Positions 34,143-45,635 of a stretch of DNA of 64,000 nucleotides are shown piece after piece. How positions within the stretch are numbered: position 1 is the stretch's first letter; each line of letters starts with the position of its first letter. This DNA comes from Mikania micrantha (Eukaryota; Streptophyta; Magnoliopsida; Asterales; Asteraceae). The stretch spans positions 44,079,399 through 44,143,398 of the forward strand of contig CM018691.1 of assembly GCA_009363875.1 (NCBI GenBank), read 5' to 3'. The notes beneath the pieces were generated by a model. It saw nothing but the letters and a program-made list of their open reading frames with translations. It was not told the DNA's origin and did not search any database. A program made the position numbers and the translations under genes.

Positions 34143-37100
34143 ATGCCGCCACGAAGACAACCACCTCTACTACCGCTGACTCAAGGTTCAGCTCCGCACT
34201 CTTCGACACCGACACCGCCAGACTCTCCTACACAAGCACCTCCACCTCCTCCTCCGCCACCACCAGCATATCAGTTGGACCCTGCTACTGTGGCACTGGC
34301 TACTCTTCTTACAAGCCAACTGAGGGAAGTGATTCCAGAGATGATGAACCGGATCAACAACAACAACAGTAACAACGTTGCTAACTCATCTGGAGAAGGC
34401 AGCGGTAACACCAGACAGAGTCAGGACTATGCCTACAAGAACTTTGTAGGCTGCAAGCCACCCAGTTTCAGTGGTAGCGAGGGTGCAGTCGGACTGATCC
34501 AGTGGATTGAGAAGATGGAGGCTACCCTCGACATCAGTGGCTGTCCTGAACAGAATAGGGTAAAGTATGCTGCGGGATCATTTAGCAAGCGAGCGTTAAC
34601 CTGGTGGAACGCTCAGGTATCAATCAGAGGCCGGGATGAGGCCCAGGCCATGCCGTGGAACGAATTCAAGGCGATGTTGAGGGCAGAGTTTTGCCCAAGA
34701 AATGAACTGAAAAAGGTTGAGACTGAATTACTCAATCTGGAGATGATTGGTGCTGGGCATCTGGCCTACACCACACGATTTCATGAGTTAGCCGCTCTGG
34801 CACCGGATGTGGTGCCAACACTTGAGAAGAGAATTGAGCGGTATGTTGGTGGATTACCGCCCAGTATCCGAGGTCATGTGATTTCTGCTCACCCTACCAC
34901 CATGGAATTAGCTGTTACACTGTCAGCATCCCTGACAGATATGATGGTTGCCTCTGGAGCATTCAAGAAGGAGGCTGAAACAGCCAAAGCTGGAACTTCA
35001 AGGAAGTCGGACAAACGTCCGGCTAAGAAACAAAAGGTGGCTAGAAACTTTGCTGCCACTACCCAAGCTCCAATGCGCAACCAACCACCACCATTGGAGA
35101 TCAGGAAGCCATACACTGGCACTGCACCTTTGTGCAACTCATGCCAGTACCATCATCTACCAAATGTTCCGTGCAGACACTGCACCAACTGTGGAAGATT
35201 TGGTCACACAGCAAACTACTGCAGGAGTCAGAGGACTCAGAACAGAAACAACAATGCAGCCACTGCTGCTGCTGCTACCGACCACAGGCCTTGCTACAAC
35301 TGTGGTGAACCTGGTCACTTCTCTCGGGATTGCCCTAAGAGAAATCAACAACAGGCTCAAGCACCAAGAGGAAGAGCCTTTCAGATCGGAGCAGCTGCTG
35401 CTAGACAAGACCCGAACGTGATCACGGGTACATTTCTCTTATATGATTTTTATGCATCTATATTATTTGACACTGGTGCGGATCAGAGTTTTATCTCATC
35501 TGATTTTGCTAGCCATCTTAATCATGCTGAGGAATCATTAGACTCCCCTTATAGTATTGAGATAGCTAACGGCAAACAGATTACAGTTGACACAGTACTT
35601 AGAAATTGCCCACTAACACTTGGTGATCATACATTTTCCATCGACTTGGTACCGATGGAGCTGGGCAGTTTCGACATTATCATCAGAATGGATTGGCTAT
35701 CTCTTAACCGAGTTGAGTTCATCTGTTCCGATAAACTATTACGCATTCCTATGGAGAACAATGAAGTCTTGGAGATTCGTGGAGACCAAGCGAAACGCAG
35801 TGTCAAGATAATTTCGTGCATGAAAGCTCGCAAGTGCTTACGGAAACAATGTGTTGCATTTCTAGCTCACGTGATTCAGAAAGACAAGAAAGCAATCAAG
35901 ATTCAAGATGTGCCAGTTGTGAGAGATTTTGCAGAAGTATTTCCGGATGACTTACCGGGACTGCCACCCGAGAGATCGGTACAGTTCCGAATTGATTTGA
36001 TTCCGGGAGCAACTCCTGTAGCCAAGTCTCCCTACAGACTCGCACCATCGGAGATGCAAGAGTTGTCTAACCAGTTGCAAGAACTTCTCGATAAAGGATT
36101 CATCCGACCGAGTTTTTCCCCGTGGGGAGCTCCTGTTCTTTTTGTCAAAAAGAAGGATGGAACTTTCAGAATGTGCATTGATTATCGAGAGCTCAACAAA
36201 CTCACCATCAAGAATCGGTACCCGTTACCGAGAATTGATGATTTGTTCGATCAGTTACAGGGAGCACAGTACTTCTCAAAGATAGACCTGAGATCAGGCT
36301 ATCATCAGCTCCGGATTCAAGAAGAAGACATACCCAAGACGGCCTTTCGTACCCGATACGGACACTACGAATTCATGGTGATGCCATTCGGATTGACGAA
36401 CGCACCGGCTGTGTTCATGGACTTGATGAACCGGGTGTGCAAGCCGTATTTAGATCAGTTTGTTATCGTCTTTATTGATGATATACTGATTTATTCAAGA
36501 ACCGAGAAGGAACATGAGCAACACCTCAAGACAGTTTTGGAGCTTCTAAAAGAAGAACAACTCTATGCCAAATTCTCTAAATGTGAATTTTGGTTAAGGG
36601 AAGTTCAGTTTTTGGGTCACGTGATTAACAGTAATGGTATTCATGTGGATCCTGCCAAGATAGAAGCGATTAAGAATTGGGATGTGCCTACAACACCGAC
36701 GGAGATCCGATCATTTTTGGGATTGGCAGGTTATTACCGGAGATTCATTTCGAATTTCTCTAAGATAGCCTTGCCCCTCACCAAACTCACACAGAAGTCT
36801 GAACCTTTTGTGTGGACTCATAAACAAGAAGAGGCATTCCAGACACTGAAACAAAGATTGTGCAATGCTCCAATCCTAACACTCCCAGAAGGCAGTGATG
36901 ACTTTGTAGTTTACTGTGATGCTTCCCATCAGGGACTTGGATGTGTTTTGATGCAACGAGACAAAGTCATTGCTTATGCCTCACGACAGCTGAAGATACA
37001 CGAGAAGAATTACACGACGCATGATCTTGAACTGGGAGCTGTAGTTTTTGCACTAAAGATTTGGAGACATTACCTTTATGGTACCAAATGCACTATCTTC

Positions 37101-38735
37101 ACAGATCACAAGAGTTTACAGCACATATTTGATCAGAAGGAGCTTAACATGAGACAGAGACGTTGGGTTGAGCTCCTGAACGATTACGATTGTGTGATCA
37201 AATACCATCCGGGCAAAGCAAATGTTGTTGCAGATGCTTTGAGTCGGAAAGAAAGAGTCAAACCCTTACGCGTTCGCGCTATGGGAATGACGGTGCAAAC
37301 AAGTTTGAGAGATCACATTTTACAAGCACAACGAGAAGCAGTGGCAAGAAACAATCTGAAACGCGAGCTCGATTGTGGAGCCGAGAAACATTTTGAGACA
37401 AGACAAGATGGAGTTACCTACTATCTGGATCGTGTTTGGATTCCGGCAGTAGATGAACTTCGAACACTTATCCTTGACGAGGCACACAAGTCACGTTACT
37501 CAGTTCATCCTGGTGCCGATAAGATGTACCAAGATCTTAGGTCATTTTATTGGTGGCCGGGCATGAAGAAAGACATTGCCACTTATGTTGGCAAATGTCT
37601 CACATGTGCCAAAGTCAAAGCTGAACACCAGAAACCTTCGGGTTTGCTGGAACAACCAGAGATACCACAATGGAAGTGGGAACAAATAGCTATGGATTTC
37701 ATTACCAAGCTACCCCGCACTTCCAGCGGACATGATTCGATTTGGGTCATCATTGATAGATTGACCAAGTCCGCACATTTCTTGCCGATCAGAGAAACGT
37801 ACAAGATGGAGAAACTTGCAAGACTATACATTGATGAGATAGTAGTAAGGCATGGTGTGCCATTGTCTATTATCTCAGACCGGGACAGTCGATTCACTTC
37901 GCGGTTCTGGCAATCATTGCAACAATCCTTAGGGACAAGTGTTAACTTGAGCACTGCTTATCATCCACAAACGGATGGACAAAGCGAGCGCACTATTCAA
38001 ACCCTAGAGGATATGTTGAGAACATGCATCCTAGACTTTGGTGGAAGTTGGGACACACATTTACCACTTATTGAGTTCTCCTACAATAATAGCTACCACA
38101 GCAGCATTGGATGTGCTCCATTTGAAGCACTCTACGGTAGAAAATGTCGGTCTCCAATTTGTTGGACCGAAGTGGGAGACAACAGAATAACTGGGCCTGA
38201 ACTTATTCAGGAAACTACTGATAAGATAGCCCAGATACAACAACGATTACAAGCAACACGTAGCCGCCAAAAGAGTTACGCAGACAAACGGCGCAAGCCT
38301 TTGGAATTCGACGTGGGTGACCGAGTCATGTTGAAAGTGTCCCCATGGAAAGGCGTAGTTCGTTTTGGGGCTAAAGGCAAACTGGCACCTCGGTATGTCG
38401 GACCGTTTGAGATTACTCAACGCATAGGTCCTGTGGCATACAGACTCAGACTCCCTGATGAACTCAGTGGAGTACACGATGTGTTTCATGTATCAAATCT
38501 CAAGAGGTGTCTAGCAGATGAAACATTGATCATACCATTGGAAGAGATACAAATTGATGAACAACTACATTTCATTGAGGAACCTGTAGAGATTATGGAA
38601 CGTGAAGTCAAGAGACTGAAACGAAGCCGTATCCCTATTGTAAAGGTTCGATGGAACTCCAAGCGTGGACCAGAGTTTACCTGGGAACGCGAGGACAACA
38701 TGAAAGCAAAGTATCCCCATTTGTTCGAGAATTGA
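34143..38735 (+). CDS. Gypsy 2 gag-pol polyprotein, uninterrupted (chromovirus, Tekay type)
   Basis: The ORF encodes about 1530 residues. I chose ATG 34143 (MPPRRQ) because related elements start with this basic motif, but an in-frame ATG lies at 34134. Domains: Pro-rich N-terminus, gag domain (about 95-290), two CCHC knuckles (about 35180-35222 and 35293-35334), protease DTGAD (residue ~442), RT FIDDIL (~776), RNase H with DASHQG (~926) and TDHKS, the integrase zinc-binding domain (~1114), catalytic D1185, D1246 and E1282 (35 residues between the last two), and a C-terminal chromodomain-like segment with WNSKRGPEFTWERED. The product makes the virus-like particle and copies and inserts the element. 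One oddity is Arg at residue 515 in the protease, where Gypsy 1 has Gly. Confidence 0.97.
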   Translation: MPPRRQPPLLPLTQGSAPHSSTPTPPDSPTQAPPPPPPPPPAYQLDPATVALATLLTSQLREVIPEMMNRINNNNSNNVANSSGEGSGNTRQSQDYAYKNFVGCKPPSFSGSEGAVGLIQWIEKMEATLDISGCPEQNRVKYAAGSFSKRALTWWNAQVSIRGRDEAQAMPWNEFKAMLRAEFCPRNELKKVETELLNLEMIGAGHLAYTTRFHELAALAPDVVPTLEKRIERYVGGLPPSIRGHVISAHPTTMELAVTLSASLTDMMVASGAFKKEAETAKAGTSRKSDKRPAKKQKVARNFAATTQAPMRNQPPPLEIRKPYTGTAPLCNSCQYHHLPNVPCRHCTNCGRFGHTANYCRSQRTQNRNNNAATAAAATDHRPCYNCGEPGHFSRDCPKRNQQQAQAPRGRAFQIGAAAARQDPNVITGTFLLYDFYASILFDTGADQSFISSDFASHLNHAEESLDSPYSIEIANGKQITVDTVLRNCPLTLGDHTFSIDLVPMELGSFDIIIRMDWLSLNRVEFICSDKLLRIPMENNEVLEIRGDQAKRSVKIISCMKARKCLRKQCVAFLAHVIQKDKKAIKIQDVPVVRDFAEVFPDDLPGLPPERSVQFRIDLIPGATPVAKSPYRLAPSEMQELSNQLQELLDKGFIRPSFSPWGAPVLFVKKKDGTFRMCIDYRELNKLTIKNRYPLPRIDDLFDQLQGAQYFSKIDLRSGYHQLRIQEEDIPKTAFRTRYGHYEFMVMPFGLTNAPAVFMDLMNRVCKPYLDQFVIVFIDDILIYSRTEKEHEQHLKTVLELLKEEQLYAKFSKCEFWLREVQFLGHVINSNGIHVDPAKIEAIKNWDVPTTPTEIRSFLGLAGYYRRFISNFSKIALPLTKLTQKSEPFVWTHKQEEAFQTLKQRLCNAPILTLPEGSDDFVVYCDASHQGLGCVLMQRDKVIAYASRQLKIHEKNYTTHDLELGAVVFALKIWRHYLYGTKCTIFTDHKSLQHIFDQKELNMRQRRWVELLNDYDCVIKYHPGKANVVADALSRKERVKPLRVRAMGMTVQTSLRDHILQAQREAVARNNLKRELDCGAEKHFETRQDGVTYYLDRVWIPAVDELRTLILDEAHKSRYSVHPGADKMYQDLRSFYWWPGMKKDIATYVGKCLTCAKVKAEHQKPSGLLEQPEIPQWKWEQIAMDFITKLPRTSSGHDSIWVIIDRLTKSAHFLPIRETYKMEKLARLYIDEIVVRHGVPLSIISDRDSRFTSRFWQSLQQSLGTSVNLSTAYHPQTDGQSERTIQTLEDMLRTCILDFGGSWDTHLPLIEFSYNNSYHSSIGCAPFEALYGRKCRSPICWTEVGDNRITGPELIQETTDKIAQIQQRLQATRSRQKSYADKRRKPLEFDVGDRVMLKVSPWKGVVRFGAKGKLAPRYVGPFEITQRIGPVAYRLRLPDELSGVHDVFHVSNLKRCLADETLIIPLEEIQIDEQLHFIEEPVEIMEREVKRLKRSRIPIVKVRWNSKRGPEFTWEREDNMKAKYPHLFEN

Positions 38736-38779
38736 AGCCCGACTTTGATGCTTAAATTTCGGGACGAAATTTCTTTAAC

Positions 38780-38789
38780 AAGGGGAGAC
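38780..38789 (+). other. Polypurine tract of Gypsy 2
   Basis: AAGGGGAGAC directly precedes the 3' LTR at 38790. Confidence 0.93.
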
Positions 38790-41700
38790 TGTAACAGCAA
38801 GTGCCAGATCGTCCGGCAAGTCCGTACGGTATGTGTACTTTTACTGTATTCTATGTGTGCATACGTAAGTCTAAACAGTACTTGTATTAACAGAATCCTA
38901 AATACAAGAAAACGTTGTACGTATTTTCGTATAAACCTAAATACATTAAGTACAACGTACATTTGAAACATTAGTTGTGTTTATTAAGTGAAAACTTAAT
39001 TACAGTTAACACAACAAAACATGAGAAACAACGGAAATCAAACAACAGTCAGAAACATATCGGTTGCGATCTGATGTCCACAGATGACAGGAATCAGATG
39101 ACCGACAAGTCAGTACAAAATCAGTGTGAAATCACGATGTATAGTTGAGTCCGACAGTGAGGAAACACAATTAAAGCATAATGCAGTGTTATTTCAGAAT
39201 GACGAACTGACAGTGTGTTTGCGTGAGTGACGATTCACACAAACATATCTGTGAGTTTAGAATTCTAAAATAATGACTGAAAAGTAGAAAACAAAATTCA
39301 GAAAGCAAAACCATCGTCGTATTCGTTCGGGTGACGATTCGAACGAATTACGTGCGAAGGTTACGCGATCTGACGAAACGACAACGAAAACACGTCACGA
39401 ACGAAAATAATTTAATAAAATTAAATAAATAACATTTTACAATTTTGAAACTCATCAAAATAATTAAAATAAATCCTTTTATTTAAAACCATTTAAATTA
39501 CGCGTAATTTTCCGGTTACGCGACAAATTTACGAACCGAACAACAAAAACGAACCCGAACACTCTCGGGGGTATAAAAACCCTAAAATGAGGGTTTTCCT
39601 TCATTCTTCTTCTTCCCATCCTCTCTCTAACCATTATTTCCGGCCACCACAACACACCACCAAGCACCACCTTCTCTCATCCATATCTCTCTCGTTTCTT
39701 ACCCGATTTGAGTGATTCTTTCGCCCACGCGTAGCCCTCGACATCCTCTACATGAAAGTACAACAGATCTAAAGCCAAACCCACTGAAAAACGAGGTATG
39801 AGGCTGCAAAGTGTTACGATTTTAGGGTTTTTACAACCCTTGGTCGGCCACCACGTTCAACCGGTTTAAAAACTCGTTTAGATGGAACAAACCACCGTGA
39901 AAACCCCTCCTAACCTACACCATACTCGAACCACCATGATGGGAAGACCCTAGATTGACCATGCTACGGCCGAATCACCACTTTCAGAAGGTCGAATGAC
40001 CGGCCGAATGGCCAAGGGCCGCATGGCCTATTCGACCAAGGCCCTTCTCATTCGGAACCTTCTCATTCGGAACCTTCTCATTCGGAACCTTCTCATTCGG
40101 AACAGTAGCCTCTCATTCGCAGAAATCAACTCAGAATGAGGTTCATTCGACATCTATCTCATTCGACTGCCAACTCCATTCGACCACAGCCATCACATTC
40201 GCAGCCATCCTCATTCGACAACCACTCAACTTTATCCATCTTCAGTCTTGAATTGATTCAGCCAGCACCTTTTCTTTTTGAGTATTTTCAGTGGTTCTTT
40301 ACCCCCATGTAATCACCATGAAAGTCACGCATTCAAGGAGGCTGGGTTAACCAACAAACCCTAGAGTTGAAAATCACTTAGACCCAACAAGAACCAACAG
40401 GGCCCAGACACAATCTGATTCGGCCCAATGTGGCCTAAAATTATTATGGTGGCCCAATTAAGCAGTTTTGGCCCAATAACATGTTATTCAGTCCATTAGC
40501 TCATTCGAGGCCCAAATACATACAACCAGGCCCAACATTGTTTTATTATTTAAACCAACAGTGACTTGTTGTGTAATTCAACAGTGACCAGCAACTAAAC
40601 CACACAATTAGGGCAGCCCATTTCCACTGTTGTGGTCCAGGATAATGGATTTGGCTCAAGTTCAGGCCCATTCCAGTTAGCCTAGTTCACACCCATAATT
40701 GATTAAGTCACTAGTAGGCCACCTCACCTTCTACAGGCCCAACAACCCCATAACTTGGCCCAATACAGACCCAAGCTCTATTTCAGTTCAACTTGACCCA
40801 AAATGAACTATTTTGATCATAAAACCTGTTTGGAATGAAGTTGGCCCATAGAATTAACTCACACAAGCCCAAATGGCCCACATTTCCCTTGAATTGGGCC
40901 CACAATAGTTTCGGCTCAATTGATCCAGGCCCATGTTGGCCCAACAATTATTGTGCTCAGGGCCTGAGAGAAATCCCTTGGGGCCCATCTAGTTTGGCCC
41001 ATGGCCCACAAAATGTGATTCAAGGCCACCATTTTGGGCCAAAAGCTCAAATTCAAGGCCCACAATGTTTTCAGCCATTCTAATCCAGGCCCAACTTGGC
41101 CCATGAGTTCCTTTAGCAAAGGCCCGAGACAAAACCCAAGGGGCCCATCAAAGTCTACTCGAGGCCCACAGAAAACTGATTTGAGGCCCACTTGGAGGCC
41201 TTTGTCCTTCCTTTTGGAGCCAATTTGTCATTTCTTTAGCCAACAACCCAATTCTGGTCCAAAATCAATTCCAACAGTCTTGTATGACTCTAGGCCCAAC
41301 AAAAATAGCCAAGGCCCACCTTGGGCCCAATTGATTCCTTGGAGGCCCAAACCAAGGCCCAAAAGGCCACTTAAACATTGGTTTTGTAACTTTTGGCAAG
41401 GCCTTCATGATTCAACACCTACTATCCTTGGCCCAACCTAAAATGTTGGCCCACATGACTAAAGAACTATTGTAACACTTTAACTCAACACTAACAAGTA
41501 TGATAACTAGGGGATTACTACTAAAACGGCAATTTTTGCAACGAGGTCTTATAACTTATAACATGATCTCATGAAGCTACAAATGGACTTTGATACAAGT
41601 TGTTAATACAAGAATAAATCAAAGAAAGTCTACGGATTACAATAATCAATAACAATTAAAGATGGGCCAACAGAGACCGAAGACTTTAAGTGTTGGCCAA

Positions 41701-43538
41701 AGCTTATGGCTAACACGTACATACATCTAAAATCCCTATAAATCATACTAATAAGTTATGAACATCGTGAAATCAATACAGGATCGTGAAAATACACTCA
41801 AGTACAATCAAGAGCGCGTACATTCTTGTTAAGCTAAGTCAAACACAACAACTACAAGGTGAGTTCATATGCCCCTTTTACTTTAAATCTTTACTGATTT
41901 TAACTCTCGGGGCTGAGAAACATGTTTGCTTTTATTTATTTAAAAGTTTGTTTAACATGTTATTATACTTTGATTTGATAATATTAAATTGTTTATTATC
42001 GTTTATCATTGTATGCATGCTTGTATGATTATGAGATAACAGGGAAACTCATATGATTATGTTAAGATAATTTTCTTAATTATCATTACATTATAATAAC
42101 TTGGTTATAAGATTGTAACTTATAACACTTAGTTATTTCCACATGATCAAATACTTAAACAATTTACACTTAATTGTATAACGAGAACATTCCCACACGG
42201 ATACTTTGGGAAAACATGGATTCAGTAAATGACGATTCTTATCATTTACAGTAAATGACGATCATGATAACGTAACTTCATGGGATTCTTGTCATTTACA
42301 CATATTTAACATAACGTAATAAGACAAGTTCTTATTCGACCTTGTTAAACACACGAGACATTCCCTCATGGATACTTTGGGAAACACATGGATTCAGTAA
42401 ATGACGATTCTTATCATTTACAGTAAATGACGATCATGATAACGTAACTTCATGGGATTCTTGTCATTTACACTCGATTATCATAACGTAATAAGACAAG
42501 TTCTTATTCGACTTTGTTAATCACATGATTCAATCCCACACGGAAACTTTGGGATCACACGGCGGGATAGGAGAGAATGAAATGCATTTTAATCTGATTA
42601 CGTGAGGATTTAAAATGGATTTCATTCGGATTCTATACGCTACATTTGGAGACATATGATGAACAGTTAACTAATACTTTTAATTAAATTAAAAGTGTAA
42701 CATAAAAGTTAACCTCACAAGCAATAGAATAATATAAGGATTCAGATTAAATAATCTAAATTCCTTAATTTGATGAGGGTTTATCAATACTTCGGTTTGA
42801 TGACTAAACCCCTCTTACTATATTATTATTCTAAATATGATGACGTAACGGACAATTCAGATAGTTGGGAAGTGGATATCTTTAGTTGTATCGCAAGTGG
42901 TGTGGAGTTTGGTTAAGTATGTGGTGGGATAGCGTCTGGGCTTGACCCTTTCGTGATTCCCTATATATAAGCATACTTAGCTAGGCGATATACTACTTGT
43001 ACATATAACTAAGGAGAGGCCATTGGGTGGAACAGATGAACAAATATACAAGCAACAGATATAACAGTTAATACATTGTGAATGTGTGCATGATCAGTTC
43101 AATGGTTTTCAATTGACTTACTTATGAACTCACCAACCTAGTGTTGACTTTGTTTAAATTACATGTTTTCTCAGGTGACGGACAGGTGTAGACACTATAT
43201 GCAAATGATAAGCTAGTGGACTCATAGAAGACCTAGCTTTCTTTTGATTGCATACATTTTGATATGACAGAACACTGAATCACTTTTGTATATCTTGTAC
43301 AGATCAAGATATAAACTCATTGATTCTTTTTTAGTAGATTTACTTAGTTAAATTATGAAGTACAATGTAATTTAACTTTGTAATTCTATTTCATGTCATG
43401 ATTAGCATTTCTCATTTATATCTCATGTGCTATGTAAACAATCTGATCATTTGATTATCAACACAATGATATCGCGCCCCGGGAACATTCCGCCCGACGG
43501 GAAAACACGATCCGTTCCCGCCGGCCCGGGGTGTGACA
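38790..43538 (+). repeat. 3' LTR of Gypsy 2
   Basis: This 4749-bp copy differs from the 5' LTR at about six sites, including a GTC/TTC difference near 39296, C/T near 39936, T/C near 41000, C/T near 43022, G/T near 43332 and A/C near 43513. It carries the same arrays, including the GGCCCA block at 40371-41456. It ends TGTGACA at 43538. Confidence 0.97.
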
Positions 43539-43543
43539 CTATG

Positions 43544-44450
43544 TATATTATACCAGAGAAGATCCTGCAACAAATGTCGTTAAGGAAGTTTTCTTCCAAC
43601 ATCCGAAATCATACGCATACTGGCAAGCGTTTTCGCATGTGTTGATGATCGACGCCACATACAAAAAGAACATGTACAGAATTCTGTTCGTACAGATTGT
43701 TGGTGTGACTTCAACACACCATACGTTTTGTATTGCACATGTGTTTGTAACAAAAGAACGTGAAGAGAATTACTTGTGGGTATTCCAAAAGGTGAAAGAA
43801 ATGTTTGACAAGTGATGGAGCCCCATGAAATAATAACATACCGAGATCTTGCATTGATGAATGAGTGTAAGGTAGTATTTCCTGACGCGTCTAGGAGCTT
43901 ATGTAGGTGGCACATAAGCAAAAACATTTCTAAACATTGCAAGGCAAGTTATTCGAACAGTGACTGGAATAGATTCCGCCATATGTGGACGACATTGTGT
44001 AAGTCTTCCTCTGATGACATTTATCAATACTGTTATAACAAGCTTTGCGAACAGCTAACGAAAGACAAACGGCAGCGTAAGCTTTTATACATGCATGCAT
44101 ACATACATTCATAAATACATACAATAATGATGTGGTTACGTTTTGTTTCAGGCGTTTTGAACTATTTAATGCAAACTTGGTTGAACGGTTACAAAGAAAT
44201 GTTTGTATCTGCTTAGACCAACGGAAACCGGAACTTCGGTCAACATACAACCAACAGAGTCGAGATTCAACATGCGAACATAAAGCGATACCTAAAAACA
44301 CCAAATAGTTTACTTGCTACACTTGCCAGTTTCATTGACGAAGTTGTAAATTCACAAAAGGTGAACATAAATCACGGTTTTGAAACAAGCAAGGTGAAAA
44401 CTATGAGTCATCATAAAGTAGCGTTGTTTGATTACCTTCGAGGAAGTGTT
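43544..44450 (+). pseudogene. MULE transposase, catalytic part (after Gypsy 2)
   Basis: This continues the MULE gene. MIDATYKKNMYRILFVQIVGVTSTHHTFCIAHVF-like sequence (from about 43648) is the MULE DDE core, with the first catalytic Asp in the DATYK motif. The second site reads ITYRDLALMNE, with Tyr where the family usually has Asp. A CRWHISKNI motif follows near 43898. An intron (about 44076-44150, GTAAGC to TTTCAG) separates the last exon, which contains the NYLMQTWLNGYKEMF helix. TGA near 43814 and TAG near 44214 break it further. Homology is lost near 44450. Confidence 0.88.
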
Positions 44451-44465
44451 CCTTTCCATATTTAC

Positions 44466-44918
44466 CTACCGTCCGGCTATAGTGCCGGAGGTAGTGTTCA
44501 TGATGCTCGGCTAGCGACATAAGATGTCGCTGGTCGAGTTTGCTATAGTCTCTGGCTTGTATTACGAGCCAGTGACTGTTACCCCGCTGTACGTAGCGGG
44601 TATTACAGAGTTAGATGATTCACCTTGCGTGCATGGTGGCTTCATATTGCTGAGGATGCCTTTGTAGGCACCAAGGCGAGAGGGAGTCGCATACACATCC
44701 CTCTCATTCGATACATGCACCGGCTTATTGGCACGTCAATTGCTGAACATGGAAGAAGTCACGAGTGGTGCACGTTGAAAGATCTTTTTATTTGGACTGC
44801 CTGATTACAGGTCGTACCTGCCAGCTCGCGCGCTGCCTCGCCGATTATTTCGCGAGTTATTACCACCGACAGCAGCGCGAAGCCATATATGATGGGGCCT
44901 ACATCACATTTATAGGCC
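44466..44918 (+). repeat. Cluster of at least seven stem-loops
   Basis: Hairpins lie at 44466-44494 (11-bp stem, one bulge), 44506-44538 (15-bp stem, 3-nt loop), 44547-44577 (about 12 bp), 44580-44602 (8 bp, one bulge), 44678-44705 (8 bp perfect, 12-nt loop), 44829-44879 (8-bp outer stem enclosing a 5-bp hairpin) and 44896-44918 (6 bp). The block is clearly GC-richer than its surroundings. It partly overlaps the Athila-like fragment. Confidence 0.65.
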
Positions 44919-45040
44919 ACACTCTAGGTCACGGACACGATCAAGGAGTTGGCTTGTCATACCCCAACCAACGGCGGAATACTTACGGGCACGAGTCTGA
45001 ATGCTCAAAAGCTCATGGTGCTATTATGTGTTTTAATAGT
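44630..45040 (+). pseudogene. Athila-like retrotransposon ORF1 fragment
   Basis: Two frames joined by a frameshift near 44795 give a protein like the ORF1/gag-like domain of Athila-type Gypsy elements. Marks are WLHIAEDAFVGTKARGSR, IRYMHRLIGTSIAEHGR, a TLKDLFIW helix, then LARCLADYFASYYHRQQR and a YDGAYITFIGH motif (44765-45043). No LTR is attached. I rely on remembered family patterns, so the family name could be wrong, but a retroelement origin is likely. Confidence 0.55.
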
Positions 45041-45627
45041 TAATACATCATCATTTAAATAATACAACATGTCATTCATTAAATTCAAATAACATTACAT
45101 GAATTGAATACATAACAATTTCAATTGAATGCTAAATCATTTGTTTAAAATTTAACTAGGCCTGCTAAGTCTTATATCATATATCTTCATCATGTCTTCC
45201 TTAGCCTGTTAACATGTAAAATAGAGTTTGTCAACTATTTTCATAGTTGGTGAGTTCACACACTAATTTAAATAATATTTATAAAAAGGATGCAAACTAT
45301 AGCCTAACTAGAATATGTATCATAAGCATATCATGAATACAAGTTTGAATAAATAGAATGAATGAATGAATAACCATAGCTTCTGTCCAAACAGGTATCC
45401 TTACAACCTATTAATTCAATTATAGTCATACTATAAATTAACAGTTGTAATTCAACGAGTTTGCTAGGTGTACTATTCACCTTTTTCACATAATGACAAA
45501 ACCCAATGTGAAGATGTTATCTAACACATCTACTAAGTACTAGCTTGCTTGACTGGCAACATACATAGAATCACACATAGAATTAACACACTGTATAAGC
45601 TTAGCATCTAACACATAAAGCTAACTA
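45041..45627 (-). mobile_element. Decayed LTR-like sequence, probably minus strand
   Basis: On the minus strand a GTGAACTCACCAAC block with GTTGACA lies near 45220-45256. It matches the U5-side block of the other Gypsy LTRs in the window (compare 1226 and 33556). Near 46150 a GGGTGAGTAC block could be the upstream partner. No termini or TSD are visible. Confidence 0.4.
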
Positions 45628-45635
45628 GGTCTAAG

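Larger units (their letters stand above)
29219..43538 (+). mobile_element. Gypsy 2: complete, very young Tekay-type retrotransposon
   Basis: The element is 14320 bp with two 4749-bp LTRs, a primer-binding site, one uninterrupted gag-pol ORF and a polypurine tract. Perfect CTATG TSDs flank it. I found only six differences between the LTRs (about 0.13%). At 1.3e-8 per site per year this is about 50 thousand years. It has every structure needed for movement except one doubtful protease residue. It sits inside the MULE transposase gene. Confidence 0.97.

Noticed and set aside
34082..34372. 96-codon ORF overlapping the start of Gypsy 2 gag
   Set aside because: It is another frame of the gag N-terminus, with Ser/Thr-rich shadow composition.
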